A stretch of 64,000 nucleotides of DNA from Mycobacterium sp. 050128. Its GTDB lineage: Bacteria; Actinomycetota; Actinomycetes; Mycobacteriales; Mycobacteriaceae. Position 1 is the first letter of the stretch, and each line of letters starts with the position of its first letter. The translations under genes and the position numbers were made by a program. The stretch covers positions 124,001 to 188,000 of the forward strand of contig NZ_JAZGLW010000003.1 in NCBI RefSeq assembly GCF_036409155.1, read 5' to 3'. Positions 1-9,024 of the stretch are shown one piece after another. The notes below the pieces were generated by a model. The model saw only the letters and a program-made list of their open reading frames with translations. It did not search any database and was not told the origin of the DNA.

Positions 1-111
1 GTAGTCGGCCATCGCGGCCATGCCGTCGATGATCGCCTGGGCTTGGGGCGTAAATGTCGGTTTGGCGAGATCGGTGATGTGGATCGCGTCGCTCACATCC
101 GGACCATACAT
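1..111 (-). CDS. Partial CDS (N-terminal 37 codons), possible sulfotransferase-family protein
   Basis: An open frame enters the left edge on the minus strand and starts at ATG 111-109, or at GTG 96-94, which begins VSDAIHITDLAKPTF. Only the N-terminus is present. The style (ITDLAKPTFTPQAQAIIDGM) resembles the opening of mycobacterial sulfotransferase-like proteins, but no catalytic motif is inside the window, so that name is an inference. It diverges from the DUF1214 gene with a gap of about 52 bp, so the two probably share a promoter region. Confidence 0.4.
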   Translation of the reverse strand, partial: MYGPDVSDAIHITDLAKPTFTPQAQAIIDGMAAMADY

Positions 112-163
112 ATGTCGTTACACATTTTACAAGAGACGTTGTGCTGTATTTTGACGCGCGCTT

Positions 164-1324
164 ATGATGCTGCTCATGGCCAATCTTCAAAGCTCAGCCG
201 CGTGGCGTGAACTGCTCACCGCCTTCGCTGATTTCGAGAATCTGTTCCTCGAAGGCCCCAAGGCGGTGCGCGGAGAATTGGCCGTAGCCGAGGGCTACGA
301 GTTTCTCGCCACGATGCTGGGTTTGTCGTTGGACGTGACGTTGTTCGCGGACCCGGTGGCGCCCCGGTTCCACGATGTGCTGACGCCGTTTCGCCGTGAC
401 CGCCGCTGGGGCGGGGACAACACCGACGCGTATTACAGCTACGTCGTCATCGACCCGCGGCGTACCTACCGCATCAGCGGAACGCCGAACGAGAGCGTGA
501 TGTACTCGGTCGCCGTATACAACGAACCCGAACCCGGGGCATGGCCCAACCGGACCATCGGCGTGCTCTACGACGAGGACATGCCGCTCGATGAGGACGG
601 GTGCTTCTCCTGCGTGCTCGGCCCCGAACGCCCGCGGGACTACGACGGGCCCTTCATTGCTCTCGACGAGGACGCGCATGGGGTGCTCACCCGGGACTAC
701 CACGAAGACCCCGCCCACAGCCGGCGCGTCGATTGGTCGATCGAGGTCGTCTACCACGGCGACTTGCCCGTTCAGCCACTGAAAACCGATGCGGCAGTGG
801 CTCAGTCGTTGCGTTCGGCGCTGCGCTACACCCAGGACATGCTCGCGATCGTGCCGCTGGTGCTGCAAGAGCGCAAGCCGACCGAACTCGCCGACGGGCA
901 AAACCTCTCGCATAATGTTCTTGCCCCGCCGTACCGGGCCGGTGCCGCCACACACGGTTACTCGATGCAAAACGCCGTCTACAGCCTGGGCGCGTACGCC
1001 CTCGAGCCCGGCGAGGCGTTGGTGATCACGTCGCACCACCCGAAGTGCCGGTTCTGGAACCTCACGCTGTGGAACCAGTACATGGCAGCGCCCGACCTCG
1101 AATATGGCCGTGGCGGAATCAATTCCGGCACCGCTGTCCCCAACCGGGACGGCAGCATCACGATCGTGATCAGCCGCGAGGAGCTCGACCACCCCAACGC
1201 CATCTCGACCAAGGATCACCCGGAAGGGTTGATGTCGTTTCGCTGGTTCCACGCCGACGACTTGCCCGAACAGCCGGCCACGGCGGTCGTTCCGGTCGCC
1301 GAGGCGCCGCGCAAGCCGTCCTAG
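164..1324 (+). CDS. DUF1214 domain-containing protein
   Basis: A 386-residue soluble protein whose C-terminal third carries the DUF1214 signature: a stretch on ordering the N- and C-terminal strands, then VPNRDGSITIVISRE and a closing GLMSFRWFHADD. DUF1214/DUF1254 proteins are widespread in mycobacteria and their biochemical role is not established. No signal peptide is visible. Starts at 164, 167 and 176 are all in frame; none has a strong ribosome site. The stop overlaps by 4 bp the stop of the convergent TetR gene. The tail-to-tail pairing with a TetR regulator suggests a small regulated unit, but no substrate can be named. Confidence 0.8.
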   Translation: MMLLMANLQSSAAWRELLTAFADFENLFLEGPKAVRGELAVAEGYEFLATMLGLSLDVTLFADPVAPRFHDVLTPFRRDRRWGGDNTDAYYSYVVIDPRRTYRISGTPNESVMYSVAVYNEPEPGAWPNRTIGVLYDEDMPLDEDGCFSCVLGPERPRDYDGPFIALDEDAHGVLTRDYHEDPAHSRRVDWSIEVVYHGDLPVQPLKTDAAVAQSLRSALRYTQDMLAIVPLVLQERKPTELADGQNLSHNVLAPPYRAGAATHGYSMQNAVYSLGAYALEPGEALVITSHHPKCRFWNLTLWNQYMAAPDLEYGRGGINSGTAVPNRDGSITIVISREELDHPNAISTKDHPEGLMSFRWFHADDLPEQPATAVVPVAEAPRKPS

Positions 1325-1938
1325 CGCTTCTTGCGGGCCGGGGGAGTCCGCACCACCGGCCCGATCCAGTGCCGCAGCACAGCGCGTAACTGTCCCGCCG
1401 ACCGTGGCGGGTCCGGCGGGACCAGAACCATCGACTGGATGATGCGCAGCAGGTACTCGACCAAATCGTCGAAATCCCGGCCACGATAACCCAATGCAGC
1501 CCAATCGATTTCGGTGCGCTCCAGGATCACGCGCGATCGCCGGATGGATTCGCCCAAGACCATCTGCCGACTCATCAGCCGGCTCTGGTCGGTCTCCAGC
1601 AACATCATCAGCACCGGCTCTTTGGGCAATTGCTCCACGAGGTAGGCGACGGCCTCGACCAACAGCTCGACCGGCTCACCATTGCCTGCGGTGAGATCGG
1701 CGATCCGCGCGGTCCAGCCTCCGAGGGCGACGTCGCTTGCCGCCGTTACCAGCTCGTCCAGAGTGGCGAAGTAGCGGTAGATGGTGGGACGCGTGACGCC
1801 GAGGTCGTCCGCGATCACGGACAGGCTGGTGTGTTGCGGTCCCCGCCGCTCCATGCTGCGCAGCGCCGCATCGATGATGCGCTTGCGCGCTTCCTCATCA
1901 TCGGCGGGTGGTGCTCCGCCCCAACCCTTTCGACCCAT
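1321..1938 (-). CDS. TetR family transcriptional regulator
   Basis: A 205-residue protein with an N-terminal helix-turn-helix (residues about 17-62: RKRIIDAALRSMERRG, then TSLSVIADDLGVTRPTIYRYF), the canonical TetR DNA-binding domain, and a variable helical ligand domain. It is convergent with the DUF1214 gene and overlaps its end by 4 bp. Upstream (1939-2023) there is a short dyad GATCAGTGATC near 1970 that could be an autoregulatory site. The ligand is unknown. Confidence 0.85.
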   Translation of the reverse strand: MGRKGWGGAPPADDEEARKRIIDAALRSMERRGPQHTSLSVIADDLGVTRPTIYRYFATLDELVTAASDVALGGWTARIADLTAGNGEPVELLVEAVAYLVEQLPKEPVLMMLLETDQSRLMSRQMVLGESIRRSRVILERTEIDWAALGYRGRDFDDLVEYLLRIIQSMVLVPPDPPRSAGQLRAVLRHWIGPVVRTPPARKKR

Positions 1939-2023
1939 TGCGGACGGCCCTAACGCAGGCCGGCACGGGGATCAGTGATCATACAGAGAGTCTAGTGCTG
2001 TCAAATTAATCTGGCCATTCGTG

Positions 2024-2509
2024 CTATTGGTGGTTTCTCCTTCGGCGTCGACGTCCCTTCGCCTCTTCGGTCCACTCCTTTTCGACCCGTCCGATCTCCA
2101 GCGAAAGTTGCATCAGAGTCGGGTTATCGCAGTGGACTTCGTGGGCGGTGCGAAACTTCGCCGCTTCGCCGGTGGTCGGTAGGTGGGGTCGCAAGCCCTC
2201 GAACCACTCGTCGCCGACCACGTTGGGCGGATCATCGACGCGTGGTCCGCACGACCACTGCCGGTAGGCATCACGAGCCCCGGCCAGGCCGCTGCGCCAC
2301 TGTTGGATCGCATCGCATCGCTGCGAATGTATTTGGCTGCGCATCTGATGTTTGTTGTTGCCGTTTAACGCCATCCCGGGTAGCAGGTTGTCGACGGTCG
2401 ACTTCGCGATGCCCGCGATGCCCATGGCCGAAGCACCCACGACCGTGCCCATCAGGCCCATCGTCATCATGTCCATTGGCTGATCGTTGCACTCGGGGCC
2501 CGGCGACAA
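2024..2509 (-). CDS. Hypothetical protein with Gly/Ala-rich hydrophobic N-terminus
   Basis: A 161-residue protein of unknown function. Residues 12-45 are Met/Gly/Ala-rich and could form one short membrane-associated helix (MGLMGTVVGASAMGIAGIA). The middle is rich in Trp and Arg, and the tail ends in a run of arginines. Internal ATGs near 2476 are alternative starts. It lies alone between a TetR gene and the dehalogenase. I do not recognise the family. Confidence 0.5.
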   Translation of the reverse strand: MSPGPECNDQPMDMMTMGLMGTVVGASAMGIAGIAKSTVDNLLPGMALNGNNKHQMRSQIHSQRCDAIQQWRSGLAGARDAYRQWSCGPRVDDPPNVVGDEWFEGLRPHLPTTGEAAKFRTAHEVHCDNPTLMQLSLEIGRVEKEWTEEAKGRRRRRRNHQ

Positions 2510-2605
2510 CAGGAAAATTGTCCGGCGGACAGGCTCGATGAGCGATCAGGACAGCAGGGTCGTCATGCGCGGTGTCGCACGATTAGCTCAACGCCCGGTG
2601 ACGGT

Positions 2606-3511
2606 TCACAGCAGGGGCTTCTGCCAGGCGAGGACCCGTTCGGCCAGTTCGGGCCCGCTGTCTTCCTGGATGAAGTGACTGGCCCGGATGCTGGCATGAG
2701 GCTGGCCGGCCGCCCCCGGGACGTGCTTGATCAGGGGGCGGTCGGCCTGGCCCAGGATCGGGTCGCGAGCCCCGAAGATGGCGAGGAAGGGTTTCTCCCA
2801 TCGGCCCAGGGCGTCCCAGGCCGCGCGATTGGCCGGAACGGCCGGGTCGTCGGGTGAAGTCGGCACCAATTGCGGAAATGCCCGGGCCCCGGCTTGGTAC
2901 GTCTTGTCCGGAAAGGGGGCGTCATAGCCGGCCCGCACCTTGGGCGGGACCCTGCGGACTGTGCCCGCCGCGACGATGCGACCGGCGGGCAGCACGGGGG
3001 AGTAGCGCGCGAAGGCCCGCCATGCCAGGAACCCCGGAGAGGGCTTCCGCTGGGCCGCGGGCAGAAAGCCGTTCGCCACGACGATGCGCGCGATCCGTTC
3101 GCCCTGCTCGGCGGCGATGCGCAGACCGATCAGCGACCCCCAGTCCTGGACGAACAGCGTGACTTCCTTCAGCCGCAGGCGCTCGAACCACGCCGTCACC
3201 CACTCGACATGGCGCAAGTAGGTGTAATCCTCGATCCGGCTGGGCTTGTCGGATCGGCCAAAGCCGATCAGGTCGGGGGCGAGCACGCGGTTTCCCGCGT
3301 CAACCAGCGGCGGAATCATCGTGCGGTACAGATAGCTCCAGGTGGGCTCGCCGTGCAGCAGCACGATCGGCGGGCCGTCGGCCGGCCCCTCGTCGAGAAA
3401 GTGCATGCGCACCGGCGGGGAATCGCTTGCCGCCACCTCAATGTAGTTCGCTACGAACGGATAGCCTTCCAAGTTTTCGAATCGGGAGTCCGGGGTTCGC
3501 AGCACATCCAT
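2606..3511 (-). CDS. dhmA: Haloalkane dehalogenase (subfamily I, DhmA type)
   Basis: A 301-residue alpha/beta hydrolase that cleaves carbon-halogen bonds hydrolytically. The nucleophile is Asp123 in VQDWGSLIG, the acid is Asp250 in GARDPI, and the base is His279 in SHFIQED. The oxyanion motif [11 protein letters not shown] (residues 53-63) is typical of subfamily I. Length and sequence match the recalled M. tuberculosis Rv2296 product (about 300 residues). The start [11 protein letters not shown] is the family's usual one, and a GGAG site lies just upstream. It sits next to the PatB-like aminotransferase, as Rv2294 and Rv2296 lie close together. The physiological substrate is unknown. Confidence 0.92.
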   Translation of the reverse strand: MDVLRTPDSRFENLEGYPFVANYIEVAASDSPPVRMHFLDEGPADGPPIVLLHGEPTWSYLYRTMIPPLVDAGNRVLAPDLIGFGRSDKPSRIEDYTYLRHVEWVTAWFERLRLKEVTLFVQDWGSLIGLRIAAEQGERIARIVVANGFLPAAQRKPSPGFLAWRAFARYSPVLPAGRIVAAGTVRRVPPKVRAGYDAPFPDKTYQAGARAFPQLVPTSPDDPAVPANRAAWDALGRWEKPFLAIFGARDPILGQADRPLIKHVPGAAGQPHASIRASHFIQEDSGPELAERVLAWQKPLL

Positions 3512-3625
3512 ATTCAGCTCCTCCGGTGAACGGGCACCCCTGCTAGCCTCTCTCCGCTACGCCACTTCGTCCAGTACGAAATTTCCTTGGGGGAGAACCC
3601 GGCAGGCCACTAAACTAGCGAATTT

Positions 3626-4354
3626 ATGGCCATCCGGCGCGGCGTGCTGCTGATCGCGGACATCAGCGGTTACACGGACTACATGAATTGGAACCGGATG
3701 CACCTGGCCCACGCACAATTGGCGGTGGCGCAGCTGCTGGAATCCGTCATCGATGCTGGCAAAGGCCTCAAAGTGGCGGAACTCGAGGGCGACGCCGTCT
3801 TCTTCTGGGGGCCTGACGGTGACGCCAAAGTCCTGGTTTGCGAGCGACTATCGCAGATGCGGCGGTCGTTTTTCGCTCGACGCGAGCGGATCAAACGAGA
3901 CTTCAGCTGCGACTGCGACTCGTGCGGGCAACTGGACAATCTGACGATCAAATTCGTCACTCACGAGGGCGAGGCGGCCGAGCAAAAGATCAAGCGCCAG
4001 CGCAAGCTCGCCAGCGTCGACGTCATCCTCGTGCATCGCATGCTCAAAAACCACGTGCCCGTCTCGGAGTATGTGCTGATGACGGACGCCGTCGTCCAGG
4101 GTCTCGACGAGTCGGTCCGCAAGCTTTGCCTGCCCTTGACCCACGATTTCGAGGGCATCGGAGAAACGTTGACACATTACATCGATCTGTCGGTCTCCGA
4201 GGTGCCACCGCTGGTTGCACAACGCAGCTTGTCCGGACGCCTCGGCGCCAAGGCGAAATTCGAGCTGAATTCGTTGCCCTTCATCCTGGGCTTCAGGAAG
4301 CCCGCCGAGGGATTCCGCAATTTGGGCCGCGGCGCCGAGGAAATTCCCGCATAG
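3626..4354 (+). CDS. DUF2652 (nucleotidyl-cyclase-fold) protein
   Basis: A 242-residue protein starting [20 protein letters not shown], the DUF2652 opening that resembles a class III adenylate cyclase core (IADISGYT, then [10 protein letters not shown]). Residues about 93-102 form a small cysteine cluster, CDCDSC, possibly a metal site. The complete set of cyclase metal and adenine residues cannot be confirmed by eye, so enzymatic activity is not claimed. It lies divergent from dhmA with 114 bp between them, and 23 bp from the convergent end of the aminotransferase gene. Confidence 0.75.
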   Translation: MAIRRGVLLIADISGYTDYMNWNRMHLAHAQLAVAQLLESVIDAGKGLKVAELEGDAVFFWGPDGDAKVLVCERLSQMRRSFFARRERIKRDFSCDCDSCGQLDNLTIKFVTHEGEAAEQKIKRQRKLASVDVILVHRMLKNHVPVSEYVLMTDAVVQGLDESVRKLCLPLTHDFEGIGETLTHYIDLSVSEVPPLVAQRSLSGRLGAKAKFELNSLPFILGFRKPAEGFRNLGRGAEEIPA

Positions 4355-4377
4355 TTGAAAGGCGTTGTCGCGCAGGG

Positions 4378-5577
4378 TTACTGGGCATCGACGAGTGCAC
4401 GGCCCATACGTGATACGGCTTCGGTGAGAATCGCTTGCGAGGTAGCGAAATTCAGCCGCACATGGCCGGCTCCGCCGGTGCCGAACACATGGCCGGAGCT
4501 CAGCGCGACACCGGCGTGGTCAAGAAACCAGCGAGCCGGCCCGGACAGGTCGGCCACCACCGCGAGGCCATCGTCGGCATCTTCGGTAAAGCCGAGACGG
4601 CGGCAGTCGAGCCAGGCCAGGTAAGTGCCCTGGGTGCCTTGATATTCCACTTGTGGAAGGTGTTCGGCGACCAGGTCGCTCAGTAACGTCCGGTTGGCGT
4701 CCAGGCCCTGCAGCAGCGCGTCGAGCCAGTCGTCGCCGGTTCGGAACGCTTCCGCGTGCGCGATGACGCCCAGGTGGCTCGGTCCGTGGCTGACTTCTTC
4801 CGGCATCCGCTGCAGATCCGCCGCCGCCTCCGGTCCGGCGATGGCCAGGGCCGCCTTGAGTCCGGAAAGGTTCCACGCCTTCGAGGCGGAGGTCAGGGCG
4901 AACGCGTCCTCGGCGCCCGGAACACTCAGGTACGGCGTGAATTGCGATCCCGCCAGGATCACTGGCGCGTAAATCTCGTCTGCGACCACCCGCACGCGAG
5001 TCCGCCGCGCGCATTCGGCCACCGCGCGCAACTCGTCGACGGTGTGTACCGTGCCCGTCGGATTGTGGGGATTGCACAGCAAATACGCGACCTTTCGGCC
5101 CGACGCCCGTGCGCGCGTGAACGCTTCCTCCAACGCCTCCAACGCAATTCGCCCGTCGGGATCGAGCGGCGCCTCGATCACCCGCCGACCCGAGTGTGAC
5201 ACGAACGCGTAAAACGGCGCGTAGACCGGAGAATTGACGACGACCGCATCGCCCGGGTCGGTGATAAGCCGCAGCGTCTCAACGACTCCGAGCATGACGT
5301 CGGGGACGATCCTCGTACGGGTGACCTCGAGGTCGTGCCACTGCCAACGCCGCGAAGCGAATTCACCGACGGCCTCGGCGAGTGCGGTGCCCGACGGGTA
5401 GCCGGTATCGCCGATGTCGATCGCCACGCGCAGGGCATCGGCGACGGTGGGTGGGAGCTTGACGTCCATCTCGGCGACCCACAGCGGCAGGACGTCGGCG
5501 GGATACGCGCGCCACTTCATGCTGCTGCGGAGCTGCAGTTGCCCCAGCGTGAGTTCCTCGAGTGGATTGTCCGTCAT
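4378..5577 (-). CDS. PatB/MalY-type PLP-dependent aminotransferase (C-S lyase)
   Basis: A 399-residue fold-type I PLP enzyme. Lys233 in SASKAWN should form the Schiff base, and NPHNPTG (169-175) and ADEIYAP (about 199-205) line the cofactor site. [19 protein letters not shown] near the N-terminus is typical of the MalY/PatB cystathionine beta-lyase branch. It closely resembles the recalled Rv2294 product. Likely roles are beta-C-S lyase or aminotransferase activity in sulfur amino acid metabolism. ATG 5577 is preceded by a GGCGGGA run. Confidence 0.88.
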   Translation of the reverse strand: MTDNPLEELTLGQLQLRSSMKWRAYPADVLPLWVAEMDVKLPPTVADALRVAIDIGDTGYPSGTALAEAVGEFASRRWQWHDLEVTRTRIVPDVMLGVVETLRLITDPGDAVVVNSPVYAPFYAFVSHSGRRVIEAPLDPDGRIALEALEEAFTRARASGRKVAYLLCNPHNPTGTVHTVDELRAVAECARRTRVRVVADEIYAPVILAGSQFTPYLSVPGAEDAFALTSASKAWNLSGLKAALAIAGPEAAADLQRMPEEVSHGPSHLGVIAHAEAFRTGDDWLDALLQGLDANRTLLSDLVAEHLPQVEYQGTQGTYLAWLDCRRLGFTEDADDGLAVVADLSGPARWFLDHAGVALSSGHVFGTGGAGHVRLNFATSQAILTEAVSRMGRALVDAQ

Positions 5578-5613
5578 TCCCGCCAGACTAAGCCGCGGGT
5601 GTGGCGTGCCGGC

Positions 5614-6711
5614 TCAGCCGGTCACAAACGCGCCCTTGGGGATCGTCAACGGCAAGTCGACTGAACTCAAAAGTCCGGGCTCGGCGGCGACGACATAGGG
5701 CACGGCGTTGACGACGCGCATGGCGGTGGCGACCATGGCGCCCGCGCCGGACGTCATACCCCCGACGCCGGCCTGCTGCGGATCCTTCAGCGTTGCCGCG
5801 AGGGTGCAGTCGATATCGGGATCACCACTGATCTGGACGCGGTAGGACAGGTCGCCGATACCTTCCGGCCAGTCCGGGGCGACGTCGTGCGCGAGTCGCG
5901 TGACGTGCTCGATGATGATCGCTTCGCGGCCGTCGACGATGCCGGTGGCGCGCATGCGCAGCGCGCCGCACGTTCCCGCCTCGACGGTACCCATCGCGAC
6001 CTCCAGCGTCCGGTTGGTGACCGCGCGGTCGAAATACTCACGGACTTCCTGGACTTCGACTCCGAGCGCGTCGGCGATCAACCGGATCTGCCCCTGCCAT
6101 TCGCCGGCGATCGCGCCCGGGAAGCCGATCCACGGTTGGTAGTCGAGCGGCCGGCCGAAGCCCAACGCGTCGCTCATGATGTCGGGCACGCCGTAGTCGT
6201 CGTACAGGCCGATCTCCCACGCGTGAATCTGGTCGATGGACGACGACTGCGTGGACAACACCAACGGCAGATAGTCGGCGGCAAAGCCCGGCTCGATCCC
6301 CGAGGCGTAGAGCGACGCCTGGCCCTGCTTGGCCGCGGCGACCAGCTGGTCGCGCCACTCGGCGGGTTCGTAGGCGTGCGGATTGACCAGACGCGTCGTG
6401 CTCGTCGTGACCACGTTGATCCCGGCCTCGAGCAGCCGGACGTAGTCAGGGATGGCCAGGGCGTCGCGTTCGGGGCCGCTGGCCGCGTAGATCACGCAGT
6501 CCGGCTTGCACGCGATCAGCGCATCGGCGTCGGTGGTGGCCTTCAGGCCGATCGGCTCACCGTTGGCGAGTTCGCCGGCATCCTTGCCGTCCTTCTCCGG
6601 GGAGTGCACCCACACCCCGACCAATTCCAGATTGGGGCGCCGACCGATCGCGCGGATGGCGATGGAACCGATTCCGCCCGTTGCCCATACCACTACCCGC
6701 TGAGCCGTCAT
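5614..6711 (-). CDS. DapB-fold NAD(P)-dependent reductase (amine dehydrogenase-like)
   Basis: A 365-residue oxidoreductase with an N-terminal Rossmann motif, VVVWATGGIGSIAIRAIG (residues 6-23), and an Asp-rich dehydrodipicolinate-reductase-like core. It belongs to the family also called NAD(P)H-dependent amine dehydrogenases. A related copy lies at 54539-55624; they share GIDPGFA/GIEPGFA, HVNRIGLDAAPDWP/HVTRLAHDVAPDWP and a C-terminal ALNAVP/VVNAVP. Many actinobacteria carry several such paralogues of undefined substrate. It is divergent from the LLM oxidoreductase at 6926, and the shared promoter region contains a putative operator (6833-6848). Confidence 0.78.
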   Translation of the reverse strand: MTAQRVVVWATGGIGSIAIRAIGRRPNLELVGVWVHSPEKDGKDAGELANGEPIGLKATTDADALIACKPDCVIYAASGPERDALAIPDYVRLLEAGINVVTTSTTRLVNPHAYEPAEWRDQLVAAAKQGQASLYASGIEPGFAADYLPLVLSTQSSSIDQIHAWEIGLYDDYGVPDIMSDALGFGRPLDYQPWIGFPGAIAGEWQGQIRLIADALGVEVQEVREYFDRAVTNRTLEVAMGTVEAGTCGALRMRATGIVDGREAIIIEHVTRLAHDVAPDWPEGIGDLSYRVQISGDPDIDCTLAATLKDPQQAGVGGMTSGAGAMVATAMRVVNAVPYVVAAEPGLLSSVDLPLTIPKGAFVTG

Positions 6712-6832
6712 GTCGTTCCTCCTCAGTTGCGTGCGTGATGAAAGCTGAGGCGGCCGTTGCCCTTACGCCGACAGTTACCCAACGTTCGAAACGGAAGCTA
6801 ACAGCCGCGAGCCAACACGGTCAAGGGTTTAA

Positions 6833-6848
6833 GAGAGTAAGTACTATC
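6833..6848. promoter_or_regulatory. Putative operator GAGAGT-AAGT-ACTATC (third copy of a shared dyad)
   Basis: The 16-bp sequence GAGAGTAAGTACTATC matches, with one arm mismatch, the two GATAGT-N4-ACTATC dyads at 9955 and 9978. The 10-mer TACTATCCTA is shared exactly with 9964-9973. It lies between divergent oxidoreductase genes. A TetR-type protein would be a natural reader; the one at 10028 is the nearest candidate. Confidence 0.45.
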
Positions 6849-6867
6849 CTAAAGAACAAATCTTAGG
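6848..6867. promoter_or_regulatory. Imperfect inverted repeat CCTAAAGA-acaaa-TCTTAGG
   Basis: The arms CCTAAAGA and TCTTAGG pair with one bulged base across a 5-base spacer. The site directly abuts the putative operator at 6833-6848, in an A/T-rich patch about 60 bp before the LLM start, so it could be a second protein-binding site or overlap the promoter. Confidence 0.3.
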
Positions 6868-6925
6868 TTAATGTGCGGGGTGTGAGGGTCGACCGGCGGG
6901 AAATCGATCTCCTGGCGGCGCGCTG

Positions 6926-7915
6926 ATGTTCACACTGAGGTTCGACATGCGCGCCCCGGCGTGGGCTGGTCCGGCCGCCGATGTGTACGCGGCGGCCATC
7001 GCCATGTGCGCGTGGGCAGAGACCCGCGGCGGCGTGCTGGCCGTGCTGTCCGAGCACCACGGCACCGACGACGGTCACCTGCCGGCACCGCTCACGCTGG
7101 CGTCGGCGATCGCGGCCAGGACCAATAGCTTGGCGATTCTGCTGGCTGCCGTGCCGATTCCGCTGTGGGATCCTGTCCGGCTCGCCGAAGAGATGAGCGT
7201 GCTGGACCTGATCAGCCGTGGACGGGTGTCCTACGCGTTCGGCGTCGGTCATCGCAGTGAGGAATACGACCACTTCGGCATCGACATGAGCACGCGCGGT
7301 CGAGTCGCCGACGAGATGCTGGCCGTGCTGGGCCCGATGGTGCGGGGCGCATCCGTCGAATACCGAGGCCGCGAGGTCCGCGTCACCCCACCGTGCGCGT
7401 CGCCCAACGGGCCGACGCTGCTGATCGCCGGCGGCAGCAAAGCCGCGGCGCGCCGCGCCGGCCGCCACGGGCTCGGGTTAATCTCCCAGACCGCCTTGCC
7501 CGGCCTCAAGGAGTATTACGAGGAGCAGTGTCGTGCGCACGGGTACGAGCCCGGAATCATCCAATTCCCCCAACCAGATTCTCCGACAGCGGTTTTCGTG
7601 GCCGACGATGTCGATGAGGCATGGGAGGAGCTCGGGCCACACCTGTTGCACGACGCGAAAACAGCGGCGTCCTACCGGCCGCACGACGATTCGGTAGCCA
7701 GCATCACCCGCGCCGACAGCGTGGCGGCACTTCGCGAAGACAACGGCCCGTACCGCATTTTCACGTCCGACGAGGCCGCTGCCTACGTCCGCGGCGGGCA
7801 ACTGCTGCCACTGGCTCCGCTCTGCGGCGGCGTCGCACCCGATGTGGCGTGGCCGTACCTCGAACGCGCCGCGGCCGCCGCGAGGACCTCCGGACCAACC
7901 GGGCAGCGAGAGTGA
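6926..7915 (+). CDS. LLM class flavin-dependent oxidoreductase (copy 1)
   Basis: A 329-residue bacterial-luciferase-like protein: TIM-barrel start MFTLRFDMRAP, SEHHGTDDGHLPAPLTLASAIAAR near residues 45-70, and the LAEEMSVLDLISRGRVSYAFGVG block. It would use FMN or F420 to oxidise or reduce a small organic substrate. The next gene (8046-9020) is a clear paralogue with the same opening (MYTLRFDMRDP), so the pair arose by tandem duplication. The ATG overlaps the TGA of a possible 14-17-codon upstream reading frame (GTG 6882 or 6873), which could couple translation. Confidence 0.85.
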   Translation: MFTLRFDMRAPAWAGPAADVYAAAIAMCAWAETRGGVLAVLSEHHGTDDGHLPAPLTLASAIAARTNSLAILLAAVPIPLWDPVRLAEEMSVLDLISRGRVSYAFGVGHRSEEYDHFGIDMSTRGRVADEMLAVLGPMVRGASVEYRGREVRVTPPCASPNGPTLLIAGGSKAAARRAGRHGLGLISQTALPGLKEYYEEQCRAHGYEPGIIQFPQPDSPTAVFVADDVDEAWEELGPHLLHDAKTAASYRPHDDSVASITRADSVAALREDNGPYRIFTSDEAAAYVRGGQLLPLAPLCGGVAPDVAWPYLERAAAAARTSGPTGQRE

Positions 7916-7961
7916 ATCTGACGACGCTGCGGCGGCGTGTCGCGTCGCAGGATTCACACTC
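7908..7961. terminator. Imperfect 20-bp-arm palindrome, possible hairpin terminator or intergenic repeat
   Basis: Left arm 7908-7927 (gagagtgaatctgacgacgc) and right arm 7942-7961 pair at 16 of 20 positions around a 14-base loop. It overlaps the end of the first LLM gene and has no U-tract, as expected for mycobacterial hairpins. Its GAGTGTGAA core (minus strand) recurs at 11905-11952, so it may instead belong to a dispersed repeat family. Confidence 0.45.
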
Positions 7962-8045
7962 GGCATCCCGACGACGCTGCCGCGTTACGCCTTCGACTGA
8001 GCATGTAACGTGCATCACAACGATTAGGCCATCTAGGAGTTTGCC

Positions 8046-9020
8046 GTGTACACACTGCGCTTCGACATGCGCGACCCCGAGTGGGCTGCGCCCCCCGCCG
8101 ATCTCTACGCCGCGGCGCCCGAGATGTGCGCGTGGGCTGAAGATCACGGTGGTCTGGCCGCCGTTATCTGCGAGCATCACGGGTCGGAGGATGGCTATCT
8201 GCCGTCGCCGTTTTTGCTGGCCTCAGCGGTGGCCGCGCGAACGCAGCGGCTGGCGCTGAACCTAATTCTGATCCTGCCGTTCTATGAAACCGTGCGCCTG
8301 GCAGAGGACATGGCGGTGCTCGACATCATCAGCAACGGGCGGGCGTCGTACATCCTGGCGCTGGGCTACCGGCCCGAGGAGTTCGAGCACTTCGGCGTGC
8401 CGATCAAGAAGCGCGGCCGCGTCTGCGACGAGAAACTGGCGCTGTTACGGCGACTGCTTGCCGGTGAAACGGTCGAAGAAGACGGACGGCGCATCACGGT
8501 GACGCCGCGCCCGCTGACGCCCGGGGGGCCGGGATTGATGTGGGGCGGTGGAACGGTGGCCGCGGCCCGTCGTGCCGGCCGATACGGGCTGGGCATGCTC
8601 GGCAATGCAAACGAGCCCGGCATGCAAGAGGCCTACGAGCAGGCCTGCCGTGAGCACGGCCATCAGCCCGGTCCGACGATGTTTCCCGATCGCAACACCC
8701 CGTCGGTCGTTTTCGTCGCCGACGATCTGGACCAGGCGTGGAAGGAGATCGGGGAGCATCTGCTGCACGACGTGCAAACCTATGCGGCATGGAATCCCGG
8801 CGACGAGACGACGGCGGGATTCTCGCACGTGAAGACGGTCGACGAGCTGCGCGCCAAGCCGACGTCGCACATCATTATCTCTGTGCCAGAGGCGATTTCG
8901 CGAGTCCGCGCCGGCCAGATGCTCAACTTGTCGCCGTTGTGTGGCGGGCTGCCGCCGGACATCGCGTGGCCGTATCTCAAACGGGTGGGCGAAGAGGTGC
9001 TGCCCGAGGCGCTGGGCTGA
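8046..9020 (+). CDS. LLM class flavin-dependent oxidoreductase (copy 2)
   Basis: A 324-residue paralogue of the preceding gene: MYTLRFDMRDPEWAAPPADLYAAAPEMCAWAE, CEHHGSEDGYLPSPF, and the conserved C-terminal LSPLCGGLPPDIAWPYLKR (LAPLCGGVAPDVAWPYLER in copy 1). GTG 8046 is supported by AGGAG at 8035-8039. The reaction is presumably flavin- or F420-dependent oxidation of a hydrophobic substrate. The 130-bp gap with its own palindrome suggests independent expression or a processed operon. It is convergent with the AveC-like gene, with 4 bp between the stops. Confidence 0.85.
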   Translation: MYTLRFDMRDPEWAAPPADLYAAAPEMCAWAEDHGGLAAVICEHHGSEDGYLPSPFLLASAVAARTQRLALNLILILPFYETVRLAEDMAVLDIISNGRASYILALGYRPEEFEHFGVPIKKRGRVCDEKLALLRRLLAGETVEEDGRRITVTPRPLTPGGPGLMWGGGTVAAARRAGRYGLGMLGNANEPGMQEAYEQACREHGHQPGPTMFPDRNTPSVVFVADDLDQAWKEIGEHLLHDVQTYAAWNPGDETTAGFSHVKTVDELRAKPTSHIIISVPEAISRVRAGQMLNLSPLCGGLPPDIAWPYLKRVGEEVLPEALG

Positions 9021-9024
9021 CGGC

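Noticed and set aside
194-1504. Long minus-strand open frame opposite the DUF1214 gene
   Set aside because: Low-complexity Arg/Gly/Val-rich product typical of antisense frames in GC-rich DNA; it also overlaps the real TetR gene.
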